This document shows positions 1 to 11,605 of a stretch of DNA of 64,000 nt, one piece after another. Made by a program: the position numbers and the translations under genes. Source of the DNA: Leclercia adecarboxylata (lineage in GTDB: Bacteria > Pseudomonadota > Gammaproteobacteria > Enterobacterales > Enterobacteriaceae); contig NZ_CP040889.1 of NCBI RefSeq assembly GCF_006171285.1, forward strand, positions 2,480,001 to 2,544,000. Direction: 5' to 3'. How positions within the stretch are numbered: position 1 is the first letter of the stretch; the number at the start of each line of letters is the position of its first letter. Below the pieces are notes generated by a model. The model was not told the DNA's origin and ran no database searches. It worked only from the letters and a program-made list of their open reading frames with translations.

Positions 1-512
1 CGGCGCTGCTGGAGCGTGACGGTCAGCTGGCGCTGCTCTCCCTGCCGGTCGCCGAACGCTGGCTGAAACAGGCGCAGCTGGCGCCGGGTCCGCATCAGGC
101 CTGCGCACAGCCGTTGCTGATCCCGGTGCGGATAAAAATCTCACCGCAGGAGACGCAGGTTGTGCAGCGTCATCAGGCTGCCCTTGCTGAAATGGGTATT
201 GAAATGGTGCAGGAGTCGCATCATGTCACGCTTCGTGCCGTGCCTTTACCCTTACGCCAACAAAATTTACAAAACTTGATTCCTGAACTGATAGGCTACC
301 TGGCGCAGCAGACAACGTTTGATGCCGCCAATACCGCGCAGTGGATCGCCCGCCAGCTGGCAAGCGACCACCTGACGTGGAGCATGGCGCAGGCTATCAC
401 CGTGCTGGCAGAGGTCGAACGTCTCTGTCCGCATCTGGTGAAAGCGCCGCCGGGTGGTTTGTTGCAACTTATAGATTTACAACCGGCAAAGACCGCCCTT
501 AAAAATGAGTAA
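1..512 (+). CDS. mutL: DNA mismatch repair protein MutL, C-terminal part (5' end outside window)
   Basis: Partial gene: the reading frame is open from base 3 and ends with TAA at 510-512, giving 169 residues. They match the MutL C-terminal dimerisation domain, including the conserved run [10 protein letters not shown] and the motif [11 protein letters not shown] near the end. MutL couples MutS mismatch recognition to MutH nicking and UvrD unwinding. The last codons overlap the miaA start by 8 bases, as in the E. coli amiB-mutL-miaA-hfq-hflX cluster, which implies translational coupling. The N-terminal ATPase domain is not in the window. Confidence 0.96.
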   Translation, partial: ALLERDGQLALLSLPVAERWLKQAQLAPGPHQACAQPLLIPVRIKISPQETQVVQRHQAALAEMGIEMVQESHHVTLRAVPLPLRQQNLQNLIPELIGYLAQQTTFDAANTAQWIARQLASDHLTWSMAQAITVLAEVERLCPHLVKAPPGGLLQLIDLQPAKTALKNE

Positions 513-1455
513 CTTGAGTAATACCAGCCTGCCAAAGGCGATATTTTTGATGGGGCCAACGGCCTCGGGCAAAACTGCGTTAGCCATTGAGTTACGTAAA
601 GTTTTGCCAGTAGAGTTGATTAGCGTTGATTCCGCCCTTATTTATCAGGGGATGGATATTGGTACGGCAAAGCCTAACGCAGACGAGTTACGCGCGGCAC
701 CGCACCGATTACTGGACATTCTCGACCCGGCGCAGGCTTATTCGGCGGCTGATTTTCGTCGCGATGCGCTGGCGCATATGGCTGAGATCACAGCAGCAGG
801 ACGTATCCCGCTGCTGGTGGGCGGAACAATGCTGTATTTCAAAGCCTTACTGGAAGGGCTGTCACCGTTACCTTCGGCCGATCCCGCAGTAAGAGCAAAG
901 ATTGAGCATCAGGCAGCAGAGCAGGGGTGGGGTGCGCTGCATGAGCAACTGGCAGAGATCGATCCGGTTGCTGCAGCACGTATTCATCCAAATGATCCGC
1001 AAAGGCTTTCCCGGGCACTGGAAGTTTTTTTCATTTCGGGTAAAACTTTAACGGAACTGACGCAAACGTCAGGAGAGGCTCTGCCGTATCAGGTGCATCA
1101 GTTCGCCATCGCCCCGGCGAGCCGTGAACTGCTCCATCAGCGAATTGAGCAGCGTTTTCATCAGATGTTGGCTTCAGATTTTGAAGCAGAAGTGCGGGCG
1201 CTATTTGCCCGTGGAGATTTGCATACGGACATGCCTTCCATTCGTTGTGTGGGTTATCGCCAGATGTGGTCATACATTGAAGGTGAAATATCACATGATG
1301 AAATGGTTTATCGAGGTATTTGCGCCACGAGACAGTTGGCGAAGCGCCAGATAACCTGGTTGCGCGGTTGGGACGGGGTTCACTGGTTAGACAGTGAAAA
1401 GCCGCAACAGGCGTTACACGATGTATTACAGGTTGTTGGTGATATCGCAGACTGA
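505..1455 (+). CDS. miaA: tRNA dimethylallyltransferase MiaA
   Basis: 316 residues, the usual family length. MiaA transfers a dimethylallyl group to A37 of tRNAs that read UNN codons, the first step of ms2i6A formation in the cytoplasm. The P-loop GPTASGKT is at residues 17-24, followed by [17 protein letters not shown] and later [18 protein letters not shown]. The C-terminal part has RCVGYRQMW and the basic [15 protein letters not shown] segment. The ATG lies inside the end of mutL. Sequence is nearly identical to E. coli MiaA throughout. It is followed by hfq after 85 bases, a spacer that in E. coli carries hfq promoters. Confidence 0.98.
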   Translation: MSNLSNTSLPKAIFLMGPTASGKTALAIELRKVLPVELISVDSALIYQGMDIGTAKPNADELRAAPHRLLDILDPAQAYSAADFRRDALAHMAEITAAGRIPLLVGGTMLYFKALLEGLSPLPSADPAVRAKIEHQAAEQGWGALHEQLAEIDPVAAARIHPNDPQRLSRALEVFFISGKTLTELTQTSGEALPYQVHQFAIAPASRELLHQRIEQRFHQMLASDFEAEVRALFARGDLHTDMPSIRCVGYRQMWSYIEGEISHDEMVYRGICATRQLAKRQITWLRGWDGVHWLDSEKPQQALHDVLQVVGDIAD

Positions 1456-1528
1456 ATGTGTACAATTAAGCCGTATCGTGCGCAATTTTTCAGAATCGCA
1501 AGGTTCTAAGTACAAAACAAGCATATAA

Positions 1529-1849
<321 letters not shown>

Positions 1850-1926
1850 GGTTACTGGCTGTTATTTCCATATCGGGGAGCCAGGTTTTCTGCGTTCCCC
1901 GCTGATCTTTTTTGAGGGGTTTACGC

Positions 1927-3207
1927 TTGTTTGACCGTTACGATGCCGGTGAGCAGGCGGTGCTGGTACACATCTATTTTTCGCAAGACAAAGATATGGA
2001 AGATCTCCAGGAGTTTGAATCTCTGGTCTCTTCCGCCGGTGTCGAAGCAATGCAGGTGATTACCGGTAGCCGTAAAGCGCCGCACCCAAAGTATTTTGTT
2101 GGTGAAGGTAAAGCAGTAGAGATTGCGGATGCCGTTAAAGCGACTGGCGCATCAGTCGTGCTGTTCGATCACGCGTTGACACCGGCCCAGGAACGCAACC
2201 TGGAACGTCTGTGCGAATGCCGGGTTATCGATCGGACGGGTTTGATTTTAGACATTTTTGCCCAACGTGCACGTACCCATGAAGGGAAACTGCAGGTTGA
2301 GCTGGCGCAGCTGCGCCATCTGGCGACGCGCCTGGTGCGTGGCTGGACACACCTTGAACGACAAAAGGGCGGGATTGGTTTGCGCGGCCCGGGTGAAACC
2401 CAGCTCGAAACCGACCGTCGCTTGCTGCGCGGCCGTATTACCCAGATCCTCTCACGACTGGAAAAAGTTGAGAAGCAACGCGAGCAGGGGCGCCGCTCCC
2501 GACAGAAAGCTGACATCCCGACGGTGTCGCTGGTCGGTTATACCAACGCCGGTAAATCCACCCTGTTTAACCAGATAACCGAAGCCCAGGTTTACGCCGC
2601 AGACCAGCTGTTTGCGACCCTGGATCCGACGCTGCGCCGCATAGACGTGACGGACGTCGGTGAAACTGTGCTGGCGGATACCGTTGGGTTTATCCGTCAT
2701 CTGCCGCACGATCTGGTGGCCGCGTTTAAAGCGACTTTGCAGGAGACCCGTCAGGCGACGTTGCTGTTACACGTCATTGACGCTGCGGATGTCCGCCTGC
2801 AGGAAAATATTGATGCAGTGAATATCGTGCTGGAAGAGATTGATGCCCACGAGATCCCGACGCTGCTGGTAATGAACAAGATCGATATGCTGGACGGTTT
2901 TGAGCCACGTATCGACAGGAATGAAGAGAACATACCGATTCGGGTCTGGCTATCTGCTCAGACCGGTGTTGGTGTACCACTGCTTTTCCAGGCCTTAACA
3001 GAACGTCTTTCTGGTGAAGTGGCTCAGCACACGCTGCGTCTCCCGCCAGAAGAAGGCCGACTGCGCAGCCGTTTTTATCAGCTTCAGGCGATAGAAAAAG
3101 AGTGGATGGAGGATGACGGCAGCGTGGGGTTGCAGGTACGTATGCCAATCGTTGACTGGCGTCGCCTCTGTAAACAAGAACCTGCGCTGGTCGACTACGT
3201 CGTCTGA
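1927..3207 (+). CDS. hflX: GTPase HflX, ribosome-splitting factor
   Basis: The start is set at TTG 1927, with GAGGGG at 1914-1919 as ribosome site; this gives FDRYDAGEQ as the second residue onward and 426 residues, the E. coli length. An upstream TTG at 1912 would add five residues but lies within that ribosome site. HflX is a TRAFAC GTPase that splits stalled ribosomes, especially after heat stress. The N-terminal HflX domain has [10 protein letters not shown] and the glycine-rich [18 protein letters not shown]. The G domain has GYTNAGKST (G1), [10 protein letters not shown] (G3) and NKID (G4). It is followed by hflK after 101 bases. Confidence 0.97.
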   Translation: MFDRYDAGEQAVLVHIYFSQDKDMEDLQEFESLVSSAGVEAMQVITGSRKAPHPKYFVGEGKAVEIADAVKATGASVVLFDHALTPAQERNLERLCECRVIDRTGLILDIFAQRARTHEGKLQVELAQLRHLATRLVRGWTHLERQKGGIGLRGPGETQLETDRRLLRGRITQILSRLEKVEKQREQGRRSRQKADIPTVSLVGYTNAGKSTLFNQITEAQVYAADQLFATLDPTLRRIDVTDVGETVLADTVGFIRHLPHDLVAAFKATLQETRQATLLLHVIDAADVRLQENIDAVNIVLEEIDAHEIPTLLVMNKIDMLDGFEPRIDRNEENIPIRVWLSAQTGVGVPLLFQALTERLSGEVAQHTLRLPPEEGRLRSRFYQLQAIEKEWMEDDGSVGLQVRMPIVDWRRLCKQEPALVDYVV

Positions 3208-3308
3208 CCGGAAAGGAGATGCCTGAAGGATTTTGCCCTTTGGGATACCCGCATCGCTGCACAGGCGTTTGAGGGTATATCACCGCATAACAAATATGGA
3301 GCACATAC

Positions 3309-4565
3309 ATGGCGTGGAATCAGCCCGGTAATAACGGACAAGACCGCGACCCGTGGGGGAGCAGCAATAATCAAGGCGGCAACTCCGGGGGAAATGGCAA
3401 CAAAGGTGGTCGCGAGCAGGGGCCACCCGATCTGGATGATATCTTCCGCAAGCTGAGTAAAAAGCTGGGCGGACTTGGCGGTGGTAAAGGCACTGGCGGT
3501 GGTACTGGCCAGGGGCCGCGTCCTCATATGGGCGGTCGCGTGGTGGGCATTGTTGCAGCAGCAGCGGTGATCATCTGGGCAGCCAGCGGATTCTACACAA
3601 TCAAAGAAGCCGAGCGCGGTGTTGTCACCCGTTTTGGTAAATTCAGCCATCTGGTTGAGCCTGGCCTGAACTGGAAGCCAACCTTTATCGATGACGTCAC
3701 GGCGGTGAACGTTGAATCGGTACGTGAACTGGCGGCTTCTGGCGTGATGCTGACGTCCGATGAGAACGTCGTGCGCGTTGAGATGAACGTGCAGTATCGC
3801 GTAACCGATCCGCAACACTATCTGTTCAGCGTGACCAGCGCAGATGACAGCCTGCGTCAGGCTACCGACAGCGCCCTGCGTGGCGTAATCGGCAAATACA
3901 CCATGGATCGCATTCTGACCGAAGGTCGTACCGTTATTCGTAGCGATACCCAGCGCGAGCTGGAAGAGACCATTCGTCCGTACAACATGGGTATCACCCT
4001 GCTGGACGTCAACTTCCAGGCCGCTCGTCCGCCGGAAGAGGTGAAGGCCGCGTTTGATGATGCGATTGCTGCACGTGAAAACGAACAGCAGTACATCCGT
4101 GAAGCGGAAGCGTACATCAACGAAGTACAGCCGCGTGCTAACGGTCAGGCACAGCGTATCCTCGAAGAGGCGCGCGCCTACAAGACTCAGACCATCCTCG
4201 AAGCACAGGGTGAAGTGGCGCGTTTTGCGAAGCTGCTGCCTGAATATAAAGCCGCACCGGAAATTACCCGTGAGCGTCTGTATATCGAGACCATGGAGAA
4301 AGTGCTGAGCCACACCCGTAAGGTGCTGGTCAATGACAGCAAAAATGGCAACCTGATGGTTCTGCCGCTGGATCAGATGCTGAAAGGCGGTAACGCCGCG
4401 GGCGCGAAGAACGACAACAGCGGGGCGAATAACCTGCTGCGTCTGCCACCTGCGTCAACGGGTAATTCCAGCGCCAACACCAGCTCTTCTTCAAGCGATG
4501 GTGACATCATGGACCAACGCCGCGCCAACGCGCAGCGTAACGACTACCAGCGTCAGGGGGAATAA
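3309..4565 (+). CDS. hflK: FtsH protease regulator HflK
   Basis: 418 residues. HflK and HflC form a large complex in the inner membrane that encloses FtsH and modulates its proteolysis. The N-terminus is cytoplasmic and rich in Gly and Asn (about residues 1-75). One transmembrane segment follows near residues 78-98 (VVGIVAAAAVIIWAASG), then a periplasmic SPFH/Band 7 domain from FYTIKEAERGVVTRFGKF. A coiled-coil stretch rich in Ala, Glu and Arg follows, then a low-complexity Ser/Asn tail. The stop is 2 bases before hflC, so the pair is translationally coupled. Confidence 0.98.
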   Translation: MAWNQPGNNGQDRDPWGSSNNQGGNSGGNGNKGGREQGPPDLDDIFRKLSKKLGGLGGGKGTGGGTGQGPRPHMGGRVVGIVAAAAVIIWAASGFYTIKEAERGVVTRFGKFSHLVEPGLNWKPTFIDDVTAVNVESVRELAASGVMLTSDENVVRVEMNVQYRVTDPQHYLFSVTSADDSLRQATDSALRGVIGKYTMDRILTEGRTVIRSDTQRELEETIRPYNMGITLLDVNFQAARPPEEVKAAFDDAIAARENEQQYIREAEAYINEVQPRANGQAQRILEEARAYKTQTILEAQGEVARFAKLLPEYKAAPEITRERLYIETMEKVLSHTRKVLVNDSKNGNLMVLPLDQMLKGGNAAGAKNDNSGANNLLRLPPASTGNSSANTSSSSSDGDIMDQRRANAQRNDYQRQGE

Positions 4566-4567
4566 CG

Positions 4568-5569
4568 ATGCGTAAGTCAGTTATTGCGATCATCATCATC
4601 GTGCTGGTCGTGCTTTATACCTCTATTTTTGTCGTAAAAGAGGGTGAGCGCGGTATTACCCTGCGTTTTGGCAAAGTTCTGCGTGACAACGAAAACAAAC
4701 CGCTGGTTTACGAGCCGGGTCTGCACTTTAAGATCCCAATGATCGAATCGGTAAAAACCTTGGATGCCCGTATCCAGACTATGGATAACCAGGCCGATCG
4801 CTTTGTGACCAAAGAGAAGAAAGACCTGATCGTCGACTCCTATATCAAATGGCGTATCAGCGACTTCAGCCGTTACTACCTGGCGACAGGCGGTGGCGAT
4901 GTTTCACAGGCAGAAGTGCTGCTGAAACGTAAGTTCTCTGACCGTCTGCGTTCTGAAATCGGCCGTCTGGACGTGAAAGACATCGTCACCGACTCCCGCG
5001 GCCGTCTGACCCTGGAAGTGCGCGATGCACTGAACTCCGGCTCTGCGGGCACGGAAGATGAAGTGACAACGCCAGCGGCTGACGATGCGATTGCGAAAGC
5101 GGCTGAGCGTGTTCAGGCTGAAACCAACGGTAAAGTCGCGGTCATTAACCCGAACAGTATGGCGGCGTTAGGTATTGAAGTGGTTGACGTGCGTATCAAG
5201 CAGATCAACCTGCCGACTGAAGTGTCTGAAGCGATCTACAACCGTATGCGTGCAGAACGTGAAGCGGTAGCGCGTCGGCATCGTTCACAAGGTCAGGAAG
5301 AGGCAGAGAAACTGCGTGCGACCGCGGACTATGAAGTGACCAAAACGCTGGCAGAAGCGGAGCGTCAGGGTCGTATCCAGCGTGGTGAAGGCGATGCCGA
5401 AGCCGCGAAACTGTTCGCCGATGCGTTCAGCCAGGATCCGGACTTCTACGCCTTTATCCGTAGCCTGCGTGCTTATGAGAGCAGCTTTAAGAGCAATCAG
5501 GACGTGATGGTTCTAAGCCCGGACAGCGATTTCTTCCGCTATATGAAGTCACCGACAACCACTCGCTGA
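4568..5569 (+). CDS. hflC: FtsH protease regulator HflC
   Basis: 333 residues, partner of HflK in the HflKC-FtsH complex. A single N-terminal membrane anchor (residues about 5-22, VIAIIIIVLVVLYTSIFVV) leads into an SPFH domain that starts KEGERGITLRFGKV. The helical region has the conserved RMRAEREAVARRHRSQGQEEAEKLRA split by the domain boundary. ATG follows hflK by two bases. A strong terminator lies 23 bases downstream. In E. coli yjeT and purA come next; yjeT is missing here. Confidence 0.98.
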   Translation: MRKSVIAIIIIVLVVLYTSIFVVKEGERGITLRFGKVLRDNENKPLVYEPGLHFKIPMIESVKTLDARIQTMDNQADRFVTKEKKDLIVDSYIKWRISDFSRYYLATGGGDVSQAEVLLKRKFSDRLRSEIGRLDVKDIVTDSRGRLTLEVRDALNSGSAGTEDEVTTPAADDAIAKAAERVQAETNGKVAVINPNSMAALGIEVVDVRIKQINLPTEVSEAIYNRMRAEREAVARRHRSQGQEEAEKLRATADYEVTKTLAEAERQGRIQRGEGDAEAAKLFADAFSQDPDFYAFIRSLRAYESSFKSNQDVMVLSPDSDFFRYMKSPTTTR

Positions 5570-5591
5570 TTTCCCGGCTTCAAAAAATGAT

Positions 5592-5622
5592 AATGGCGCC
5601 TCTCTAAGGCGCCATTTTTTTG
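5592..5622 (+). terminator. Rho-independent terminator of the miaA-hfq-hflXKC operon
   Basis: Perfect 9-bp inverted repeat AATGGCGCC / GGCGCCATT with a 7-base loop, followed by eight T. It ends the plus-strand operon. Being preceded by AAAAAATGATA, it may also slow transcripts coming from the minus-strand gene at 5639. Confidence 0.93.
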
Positions 5623-5638
5623 CATGCTACTGTGTCAC

Positions 5639-5929
5639 TCAGTTGCCAAGCCATTTATTCAGCAGGTTACCGACAACCGGAAGATTTGCCAGGGTAGATT
5701 CAATGGTTCCGCCCACGGTTTTGCCAACAGAAGTACCCAAGTTTTTGCCCAGATCCGGGGCAAGAGTGGCAAGATTGATGGTACCAAACAGCGGCAGCTC
5801 AACTGTCAGCTGATCAGAGCCCATTGACCACGCTTTTTCACCAATTTTACCGCCCAGAGATGCCAGTCCATCCTGCAGCCAGCCCGCACCACCAACGTAT
5901 TCCATTTCTACGATTGTTAATTCTTTCAT
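5639..5929 (-). CDS. Putative class II microcin-like peptide with double-glycine leader
   Basis: I do not recognise this exact protein. From the ATG at 5929 (AGGA at 5941-5938 is well spaced; an ATG three codons upstream lacks this) it encodes 96 residues. The first 14 are MKELTIVEMEYVGG, which fits the double-glycine leaders removed by C39 peptidase ABC exporters: a charged start, spaced hydrophobics and GG at the end. Microcin V has a leader of the same kind. The 82-residue remainder has no Cys and is rich in Gly, Leu and small residues, with GKIGEKAW, LGTSVGKTVGG and the end GNLLNKWLGN, as in pore-forming peptides. No exporter or immunity gene is nearby. The function is inferred from leader and composition only. 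Confidence 0.6.
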   Translation of the reverse strand: MKELTIVEMEYVGGAGWLQDGLASLGGKIGEKAWSMGSDQLTVELPLFGTINLATLAPDLGKNLGTSVGKTVGGTIESTLANLPVVGNLLNKWLGN

Positions 5930-7596
<1,667 letters not shown>

Positions 7597-7631
7597 TCTT
7601 CGTGAATACTGGCCTGCGGGGTGACCCGTAG

Positions 7632-7657
7632 GCCGGATAAGCGTAGCGCCATCCGGC
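7632..7657. repeat. REP-like palindrome downstream of purA
   Basis: An imperfect palindrome whose arms are GCCGGATAAG and the complementary ATCCGGC, with a GCGTAGCG centre. It matches the enterobacterial REP pattern. It lies between purA and nsrR, where such elements usually stabilise 3' ends or bind DNA gyrase or IHF. Confidence 0.75.
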
Positions 7658-7787
7658 GACCGCTTCTGGATCCCCGCTTTTTCGCCCCGTCTGTCAAATA
7701 AATTCGCCGTTGACTATCTGGCTGGTTTATCATCATTAATGAATATCTCTGCGGAACTCCCGCGTTTTACCCTTTCCTGAGGTTGAT

Positions 7788-8213
7788 GTGCAGTTAACAA
7801 GTTTCACCGATTACGGATTACGCGCGCTGATCTACATGGCGTCGTTACCCGATGGGAAAATGACCAGTATCTCTGAGGTGACAGAGGTGTACGGTGTGTC
7901 CCGTAATCATATGGTCAAAATAATCAATCAACTTAGCCGTGCCGGATACGTTGCTGCCGTCCGCGGGAAAAATGGCGGCATTCGCCTGGGTAAACCGGCA
8001 CAGAGTATTCGTGTTGGTGATGTGGTGCGCGAACTGGAGCCATTGTCTCTGGTGAACTGCAGCAGCGCGTTCTGCCACATTACCCCCGCCTGTCGACTGA
8101 AACAGGCGCTTTCTAAGGCCGTGCAAAGTTTTCTCATGGAGCTGGATAACTACACGCTGGCCGATTTGGTTGAAGAGAATCAACCGCTGTATAAATTATT
8201 GCTGGTGGAATGA
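7788..8213 (+). CDS. nsrR: Nitric-oxide-sensing repressor NsrR
   Basis: GTG start at 7788, which fits the E. coli N-terminus [18 protein letters not shown]; 141 residues. NsrR is an Rrf2-family repressor carrying an iron-sulfur cluster that NO destroys, releasing targets such as hmp and ytfE. The winged helix covers residues about 1-70 ([19 protein letters not shown] as recognition region). The three cluster ligands Cys91, Cys96 and Cys102 are all present ([13 protein letters not shown]). Its stop lies a few bases after the first possible in-frame start of rnr, so the two are likely cotranscribed. A matching operator is found upstream of ytfE in this window. Confidence 0.97.
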   Translation: MQLTSFTDYGLRALIYMASLPDGKMTSISEVTEVYGVSRNHMVKIINQLSRAGYVAAVRGKNGGIRLGKPAQSIRVGDVVRELEPLSLVNCSSAFCHITPACRLKQALSKAVQSFLMELDNYTLADLVEENQPLYKLLLVE

Positions 8214-8251
8214 AGAAAACGTCCACCGGAGATGACAACGGAGGAACCGAT

Positions 8252-10693
8252 ATGTCACAAGATCCTTTCCAGGAACGCGAAGCTGAAAAATACGCGAACC
8301 CTATCCCCAGCCGCGAGTTCATCATTGAACACCTCACAAAACGCGAAAAGCCTGCCAACCGTGAAGAACTTGCCGTTGAATTAAACATTGAAGGCGAAGA
8401 GCAAATCGAAGCCCTTCGCCGTCGTCTGCGCGCAATGGAGCGCGATGGGCAACTCGTCTTTACCCGCCGCCAGTGCTATGCCCTGCCAGAACGTCTCGAT
8501 CTGCTGAAAGGCATGGTGATTGGCCACCGTGATGGTTTCGGTTTCCTGCGCGTCGAAGGTCGCAAGGACGACCTGTACCTCTCCTCTGAACAGATGAAGA
8601 TGTGCATTCACGGCGACCAGATCCTGGCCCAGCCGCTGGGTGCAGACCGCAAAGGCCGTCGTGAAGCGCGCGTCGTGCGCGTGCTGGTGCCAAAAACCAG
8701 CCAGATTGTGGGCCGCTACTTCACCGATGCCGGTGTAGGTTTTGTGGTACCGGACGACAGCCGCCTGAGCTTTGACATCCTTATTCCACCTGAAGAGGTG
8801 ATGGGCGCGCGAATGGGCTTTGTGGTGGTCGTTGAACTGACCCAGCGTCCAACCCGCCGCACCAAAGCGATCGGTAAGATTGTCGAGGTGCTGGGCGATA
8901 ACATGGGTACCGGCATGGCCGTGGATATGGCGCTTCGCACCCATGAAATCCCACACGTCTGGCCAAAAGCGGTTGAAGAGCAGGTTGAAGGCCTGAAAGA
9001 GCAGGTGCCGGAGTCGGCAAAAGCGGGCCGCGTGGATCTGCGCAGCCTGCCGCTGGTTACCATTGATGGCGAAGACGCCCGCGACTTTGATGACGCCGTG
9101 TACTGCGAGAAAAAACGCGGTGGCGGCTGGCGTCTGTGGGTAGCCATTGCCGATGTGAGCTACTACGTCCGTACCGGTACGCCGCTGGACGGTGAAGCGC
9201 GTAACCGCGGCACCTCGGTTTACTTCCCGTCGCAGGTAGTGCCGATGCTGCCGGAAGTGCTCTCTAACGGTCTGTGCTCGCTCAACCCGCAGGTTGACCG
9301 TCTGTGCATGGTTTGTGAAATGACCATCTCCAACAAAGGGCGTTTAACCGGTTACAAATTCTATGAAGCGGTGATGAGTTCACATGCGCGTCTGACCTAC
9401 ACCAAAGTGTGGCATATGCTGCAGGGTGACCAGGATCTGCGTGAGCAGTATGCTCCGCTGGTGAAGCACATCGAGGAGTTGCACAACCTCTATAAGGTGC
9501 TGGATCAGGCACGTGAAGAGCGCGGCGGTATCTCATTTGAGAGTGAAGAGGCGAAGTTCATCTTTAACGCCGAGCGTCGTATTGAGCGTATCGAACAGAC
9601 CCAGCGTAACGATGCTCACAAGCTGATTGAAGAGTGCATGATCCTGGCGAACATCTCTGCGGCACGCTTTGTTGAGAAAGCCAAAGAGGCTGCGCTGTTC
9701 CGTATTCACGATAAACCGACCACCGAGGCAATCACCTCCTTCCGCACCGTACTGGCGGAGCTGGGCCTTGAGCTGCCCGGCGGCAATAAGCCGGAGCCGC
9801 GCGATTACGCCGAGCTGCTGGAATCTATCGCCGATCGTCCTGACGCAGAAATGCTGCAAACCATGCTGCTGCGCTCTATGAAGCAGGCGATTTACGATCC
9901 TGAAAACCGCGGTCACTTTGGTCTGGCGCTGCAGTCGTATGCGCACTTCACCTCGCCTATCCGTCGCTATCCGGATCTCTCCCTGCACCGTGCCATTAAG
10001 TATCTGCTGGCGCATGAGCAGGGGCATAAGGGCAACACCACGGAGACCGGTGGTTACCACTACTCCATGGAAGAGATGCTGCAGCTGGGCCAGCACTGTT
10101 CAATGACCGAACGCCGTGCTGATGAAGCGACGCGCGACGTTGCTGACTGGCTGAAGTGTGACTTCATGTTGGATCAGGTTGGAAACGTGTTTAAAGGCGT
10201 GATTGCCAGCGTCACCGGCTTTGGCTTCTTTGTCCGCCTTGATGAACTGTTTATTGATGGCCTGGTTCATGTTTCATCCCTGGACAACGACTACTACCGG
10301 TTTGACCAGGTCGGTCAGCGCCTGATTGGTGAATCTGGCGGTCAAACGTATCGCCTGGGCGATCGCGTTGAAGTGAAGGTTGAAGCCGTCAACATGGACG
10401 AGCGTAAAATCGACTTTAGCCTGATCTCCAGCGAACGTGCGCCGCGCAACGTGGGTAAAACCGAGCGCGAGAAAGCGAAGAAAGGCGCTGCCGGTAAAAC
10501 CAGCGGCAAACGCCGTCAGGCCGGTAAGAGAGTAAACTTCGAGCCGGATAGTGCGTTCCGCGGTGAGAAAAAACAGAAGCCGAAGGCCGCGAAGAAAGAG
10601 GCCAGAGCGGCGAAAAAGCCGTCGGCAAAGACCCAGAAAATAGCTGCCGCGACCAAAGCGAAGCGGGCAGCGAAGAAAAAAGTGGCGGAGTAA
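8252..10693 (+). CDS. rnr: Ribonuclease R
   Basis: 813 residues from ATG 8252 ([19 protein letters not shown]), which has GGAGG just upstream; an in-frame ATG at 8210 would overlap nsrR. RNase R is a processive 3'-5' exoribonuclease that degrades structured RNA and works in trans-translation and rRNA quality control. The order is an N-terminal helix-turn-helix (about 20-85), cold-shock domains, the RNB catalytic domain with [12 protein letters not shown] supplying the metal-binding aspartates, and an S1 domain ([28 protein letters not shown] begins it). A Lys/Ala-rich basic tail of about 80 residues ends the protein. It lies in the nsrR-rnr-rlmB operon. Confidence 0.98.
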   Translation: MSQDPFQEREAEKYANPIPSREFIIEHLTKREKPANREELAVELNIEGEEQIEALRRRLRAMERDGQLVFTRRQCYALPERLDLLKGMVIGHRDGFGFLRVEGRKDDLYLSSEQMKMCIHGDQILAQPLGADRKGRREARVVRVLVPKTSQIVGRYFTDAGVGFVVPDDSRLSFDILIPPEEVMGARMGFVVVVELTQRPTRRTKAIGKIVEVLGDNMGTGMAVDMALRTHEIPHVWPKAVEEQVEGLKEQVPESAKAGRVDLRSLPLVTIDGEDARDFDDAVYCEKKRGGGWRLWVAIADVSYYVRTGTPLDGEARNRGTSVYFPSQVVPMLPEVLSNGLCSLNPQVDRLCMVCEMTISNKGRLTGYKFYEAVMSSHARLTYTKVWHMLQGDQDLREQYAPLVKHIEELHNLYKVLDQAREERGGISFESEEAKFIFNAERRIERIEQTQRNDAHKLIEECMILANISAARFVEKAKEAALFRIHDKPTTEAITSFRTVLAELGLELPGGNKPEPRDYAELLESIADRPDAEMLQTMLLRSMKQAIYDPENRGHFGLALQSYAHFTSPIRRYPDLSLHRAIKYLLAHEQGHKGNTTETGGYHYSMEEMLQLGQHCSMTERRADEATRDVADWLKCDFMLDQVGNVFKGVIASVTGFGFFVRLDELFIDGLVHVSSLDNDYYRFDQVGQRLIGESGGQTYRLGDRVEVKVEAVNMDERKIDFSLISSERAPRNVGKTEREKAKKGAAGKTSGKRRQAGKRVNFEPDSAFRGEKKQKPKAAKKEARAAKKPSAKTQKIAAATKAKRAAKKKVAE

Positions 10694-10711
10694 TTCTCCC
10701 CTGACCATGAT

Positions 10712-10731
10712 CCTCTCCCGGCAGGGAGAGG
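10712..10731. repeat. CCTCTCCC hairpin repeat between rnr and rlmB
   Basis: An inverted repeat with arms CCTCTCCC and GGGAGAGG around a 4-base loop. It is a short member of the dispersed family found at seven further places in this window. It lies 19 bases after the rnr stop. Confidence 0.7.
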
Positions 10732-10757
10732 TGAACAGTAATTAATGAGAACCATCA

Positions 10758-11489
10758 ATGAGTGAAATGATTTACGGCATCCACGCGGTGCAGGCCCTGC
10801 TGGAGCGCGCACCGGAGCGTTTTCAGGAAGTATTTATTCTGAAAGGGCGTGAAGACAAACGCCTGATGCCGCTGATCCACGCGCTGGAAGTGCAGGGCGT
10901 GGTGATCCAGCTGGCGAACCGTCAGTATCTGGATGAGAAAAGCGAAGGCGCGGTACACCAGGGGATCATCGCCCGCGTGAAGCCGGGCCGCCAGTATCAG
11001 GAGAACGATCTGCCGGATCTCATTGCCGCGCTGGATAACCCGTTCTTCCTGATCCTCGACGGCGTGACCGATCCGCACAACCTCGGTGCCTGCCTGCGTA
11101 GCGCCGATGCGGCGGGCGTCCATGCGGTGATCGTGCCGAAAGACCGCTCCGCGCAGCTCAACGCGACGGCCAAAAAAGTGGCCTGCGGCGCGGCGGAGAA
11201 CGTGCCGCTGATCCGCGTGACCAACCTGGCGCGCACCATGCGTCAGCTGCAGGAAGAGAACATCTGGATTGTCGGCACCGCGGGTGAAGCGGACCATACC
11301 CTGTTCCAGAGCAAAATGACCGGCCGTCTGGCGCTGGTGATGGGTGCTGAAGGGGAAGGCATGCGCCGCCTGACGCGCGAGCACTGCGACGAGCTGATCA
11401 GCATTCCGATGGCGGGCAGCGTCTCGTCCCTGAACGTCTCCGTAGCAACCGGCATCTGCCTGTTTGAAGCGGTGCGCCAGCGCGGGTAA
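10758..11489 (+). CDS. rlmB: 23S rRNA (guanosine-2'-O)-methyltransferase RlmB
   Basis: 243 residues, as in E. coli. RlmB methylates the 2'-OH of G2251 in 23S rRNA, in the P loop of the peptidyl-transferase centre. The N-terminal substrate-binding domain (residues about 1-75) is followed by a SpoU/TrmD knotted domain with [45 protein letters not shown] and the C-terminal [14 protein letters not shown] motif. It starts 64 bases after rnr. In E. coli yjfI follows; here a transporter gene on the other strand does. Confidence 0.98.
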   Translation: MSEMIYGIHAVQALLERAPERFQEVFILKGREDKRLMPLIHALEVQGVVIQLANRQYLDEKSEGAVHQGIIARVKPGRQYQENDLPDLIAALDNPFFLILDGVTDPHNLGACLRSADAAGVHAVIVPKDRSAQLNATAKKVACGAAENVPLIRVTNLARTMRQLQEENIWIVGTAGEADHTLFQSKMTGRLALVMGAEGEGMRRLTREHCDELISIPMAGSVSSLNVSVATGICLFEAVRQRG

Positions 11490-11503
11490 GGCTTTGTGGT
11501 TTT

Positions 11504-11601
11504 GCCGGGTGGCGGCTACGCCTTACCCGGCCTACAAAACATAAACCCGGCACAACAATATGCACGGTCCCGTAGGCTGGGTAAGCGCAGCGCCACCCGG
11601 C
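11504..11601. repeat. Pair of REP-like elements (BIME-like)
   Basis: Two REP-like palindromes face each other: 11504-11531 (GCCGGGTGGCGG...TACCCGGC) and 11572-11601 (GGCTGGGTAAGC...CCACCCGGC). They fill the space between the convergent rlmB and the broken transporter gene and could block read-through between them. Confidence 0.7.
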
Positions 11602-11605
11602 ACTG

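Noticed and set aside
3195..4313. Long open frame of 372 codons on the minus strand
   Set aside because: It lies opposite hflK, whose product matches its family along the full length. The antisense product has no domain pattern and unusual His/Cys/Arg content.
5624..5827. Plus-strand frame of 67 codons overlapping the microcin-like gene
   Set aside because: Begins within the terminator tail of the hflC operon, has no ribosome site, and the opposite frame has a leader motif and proper start.
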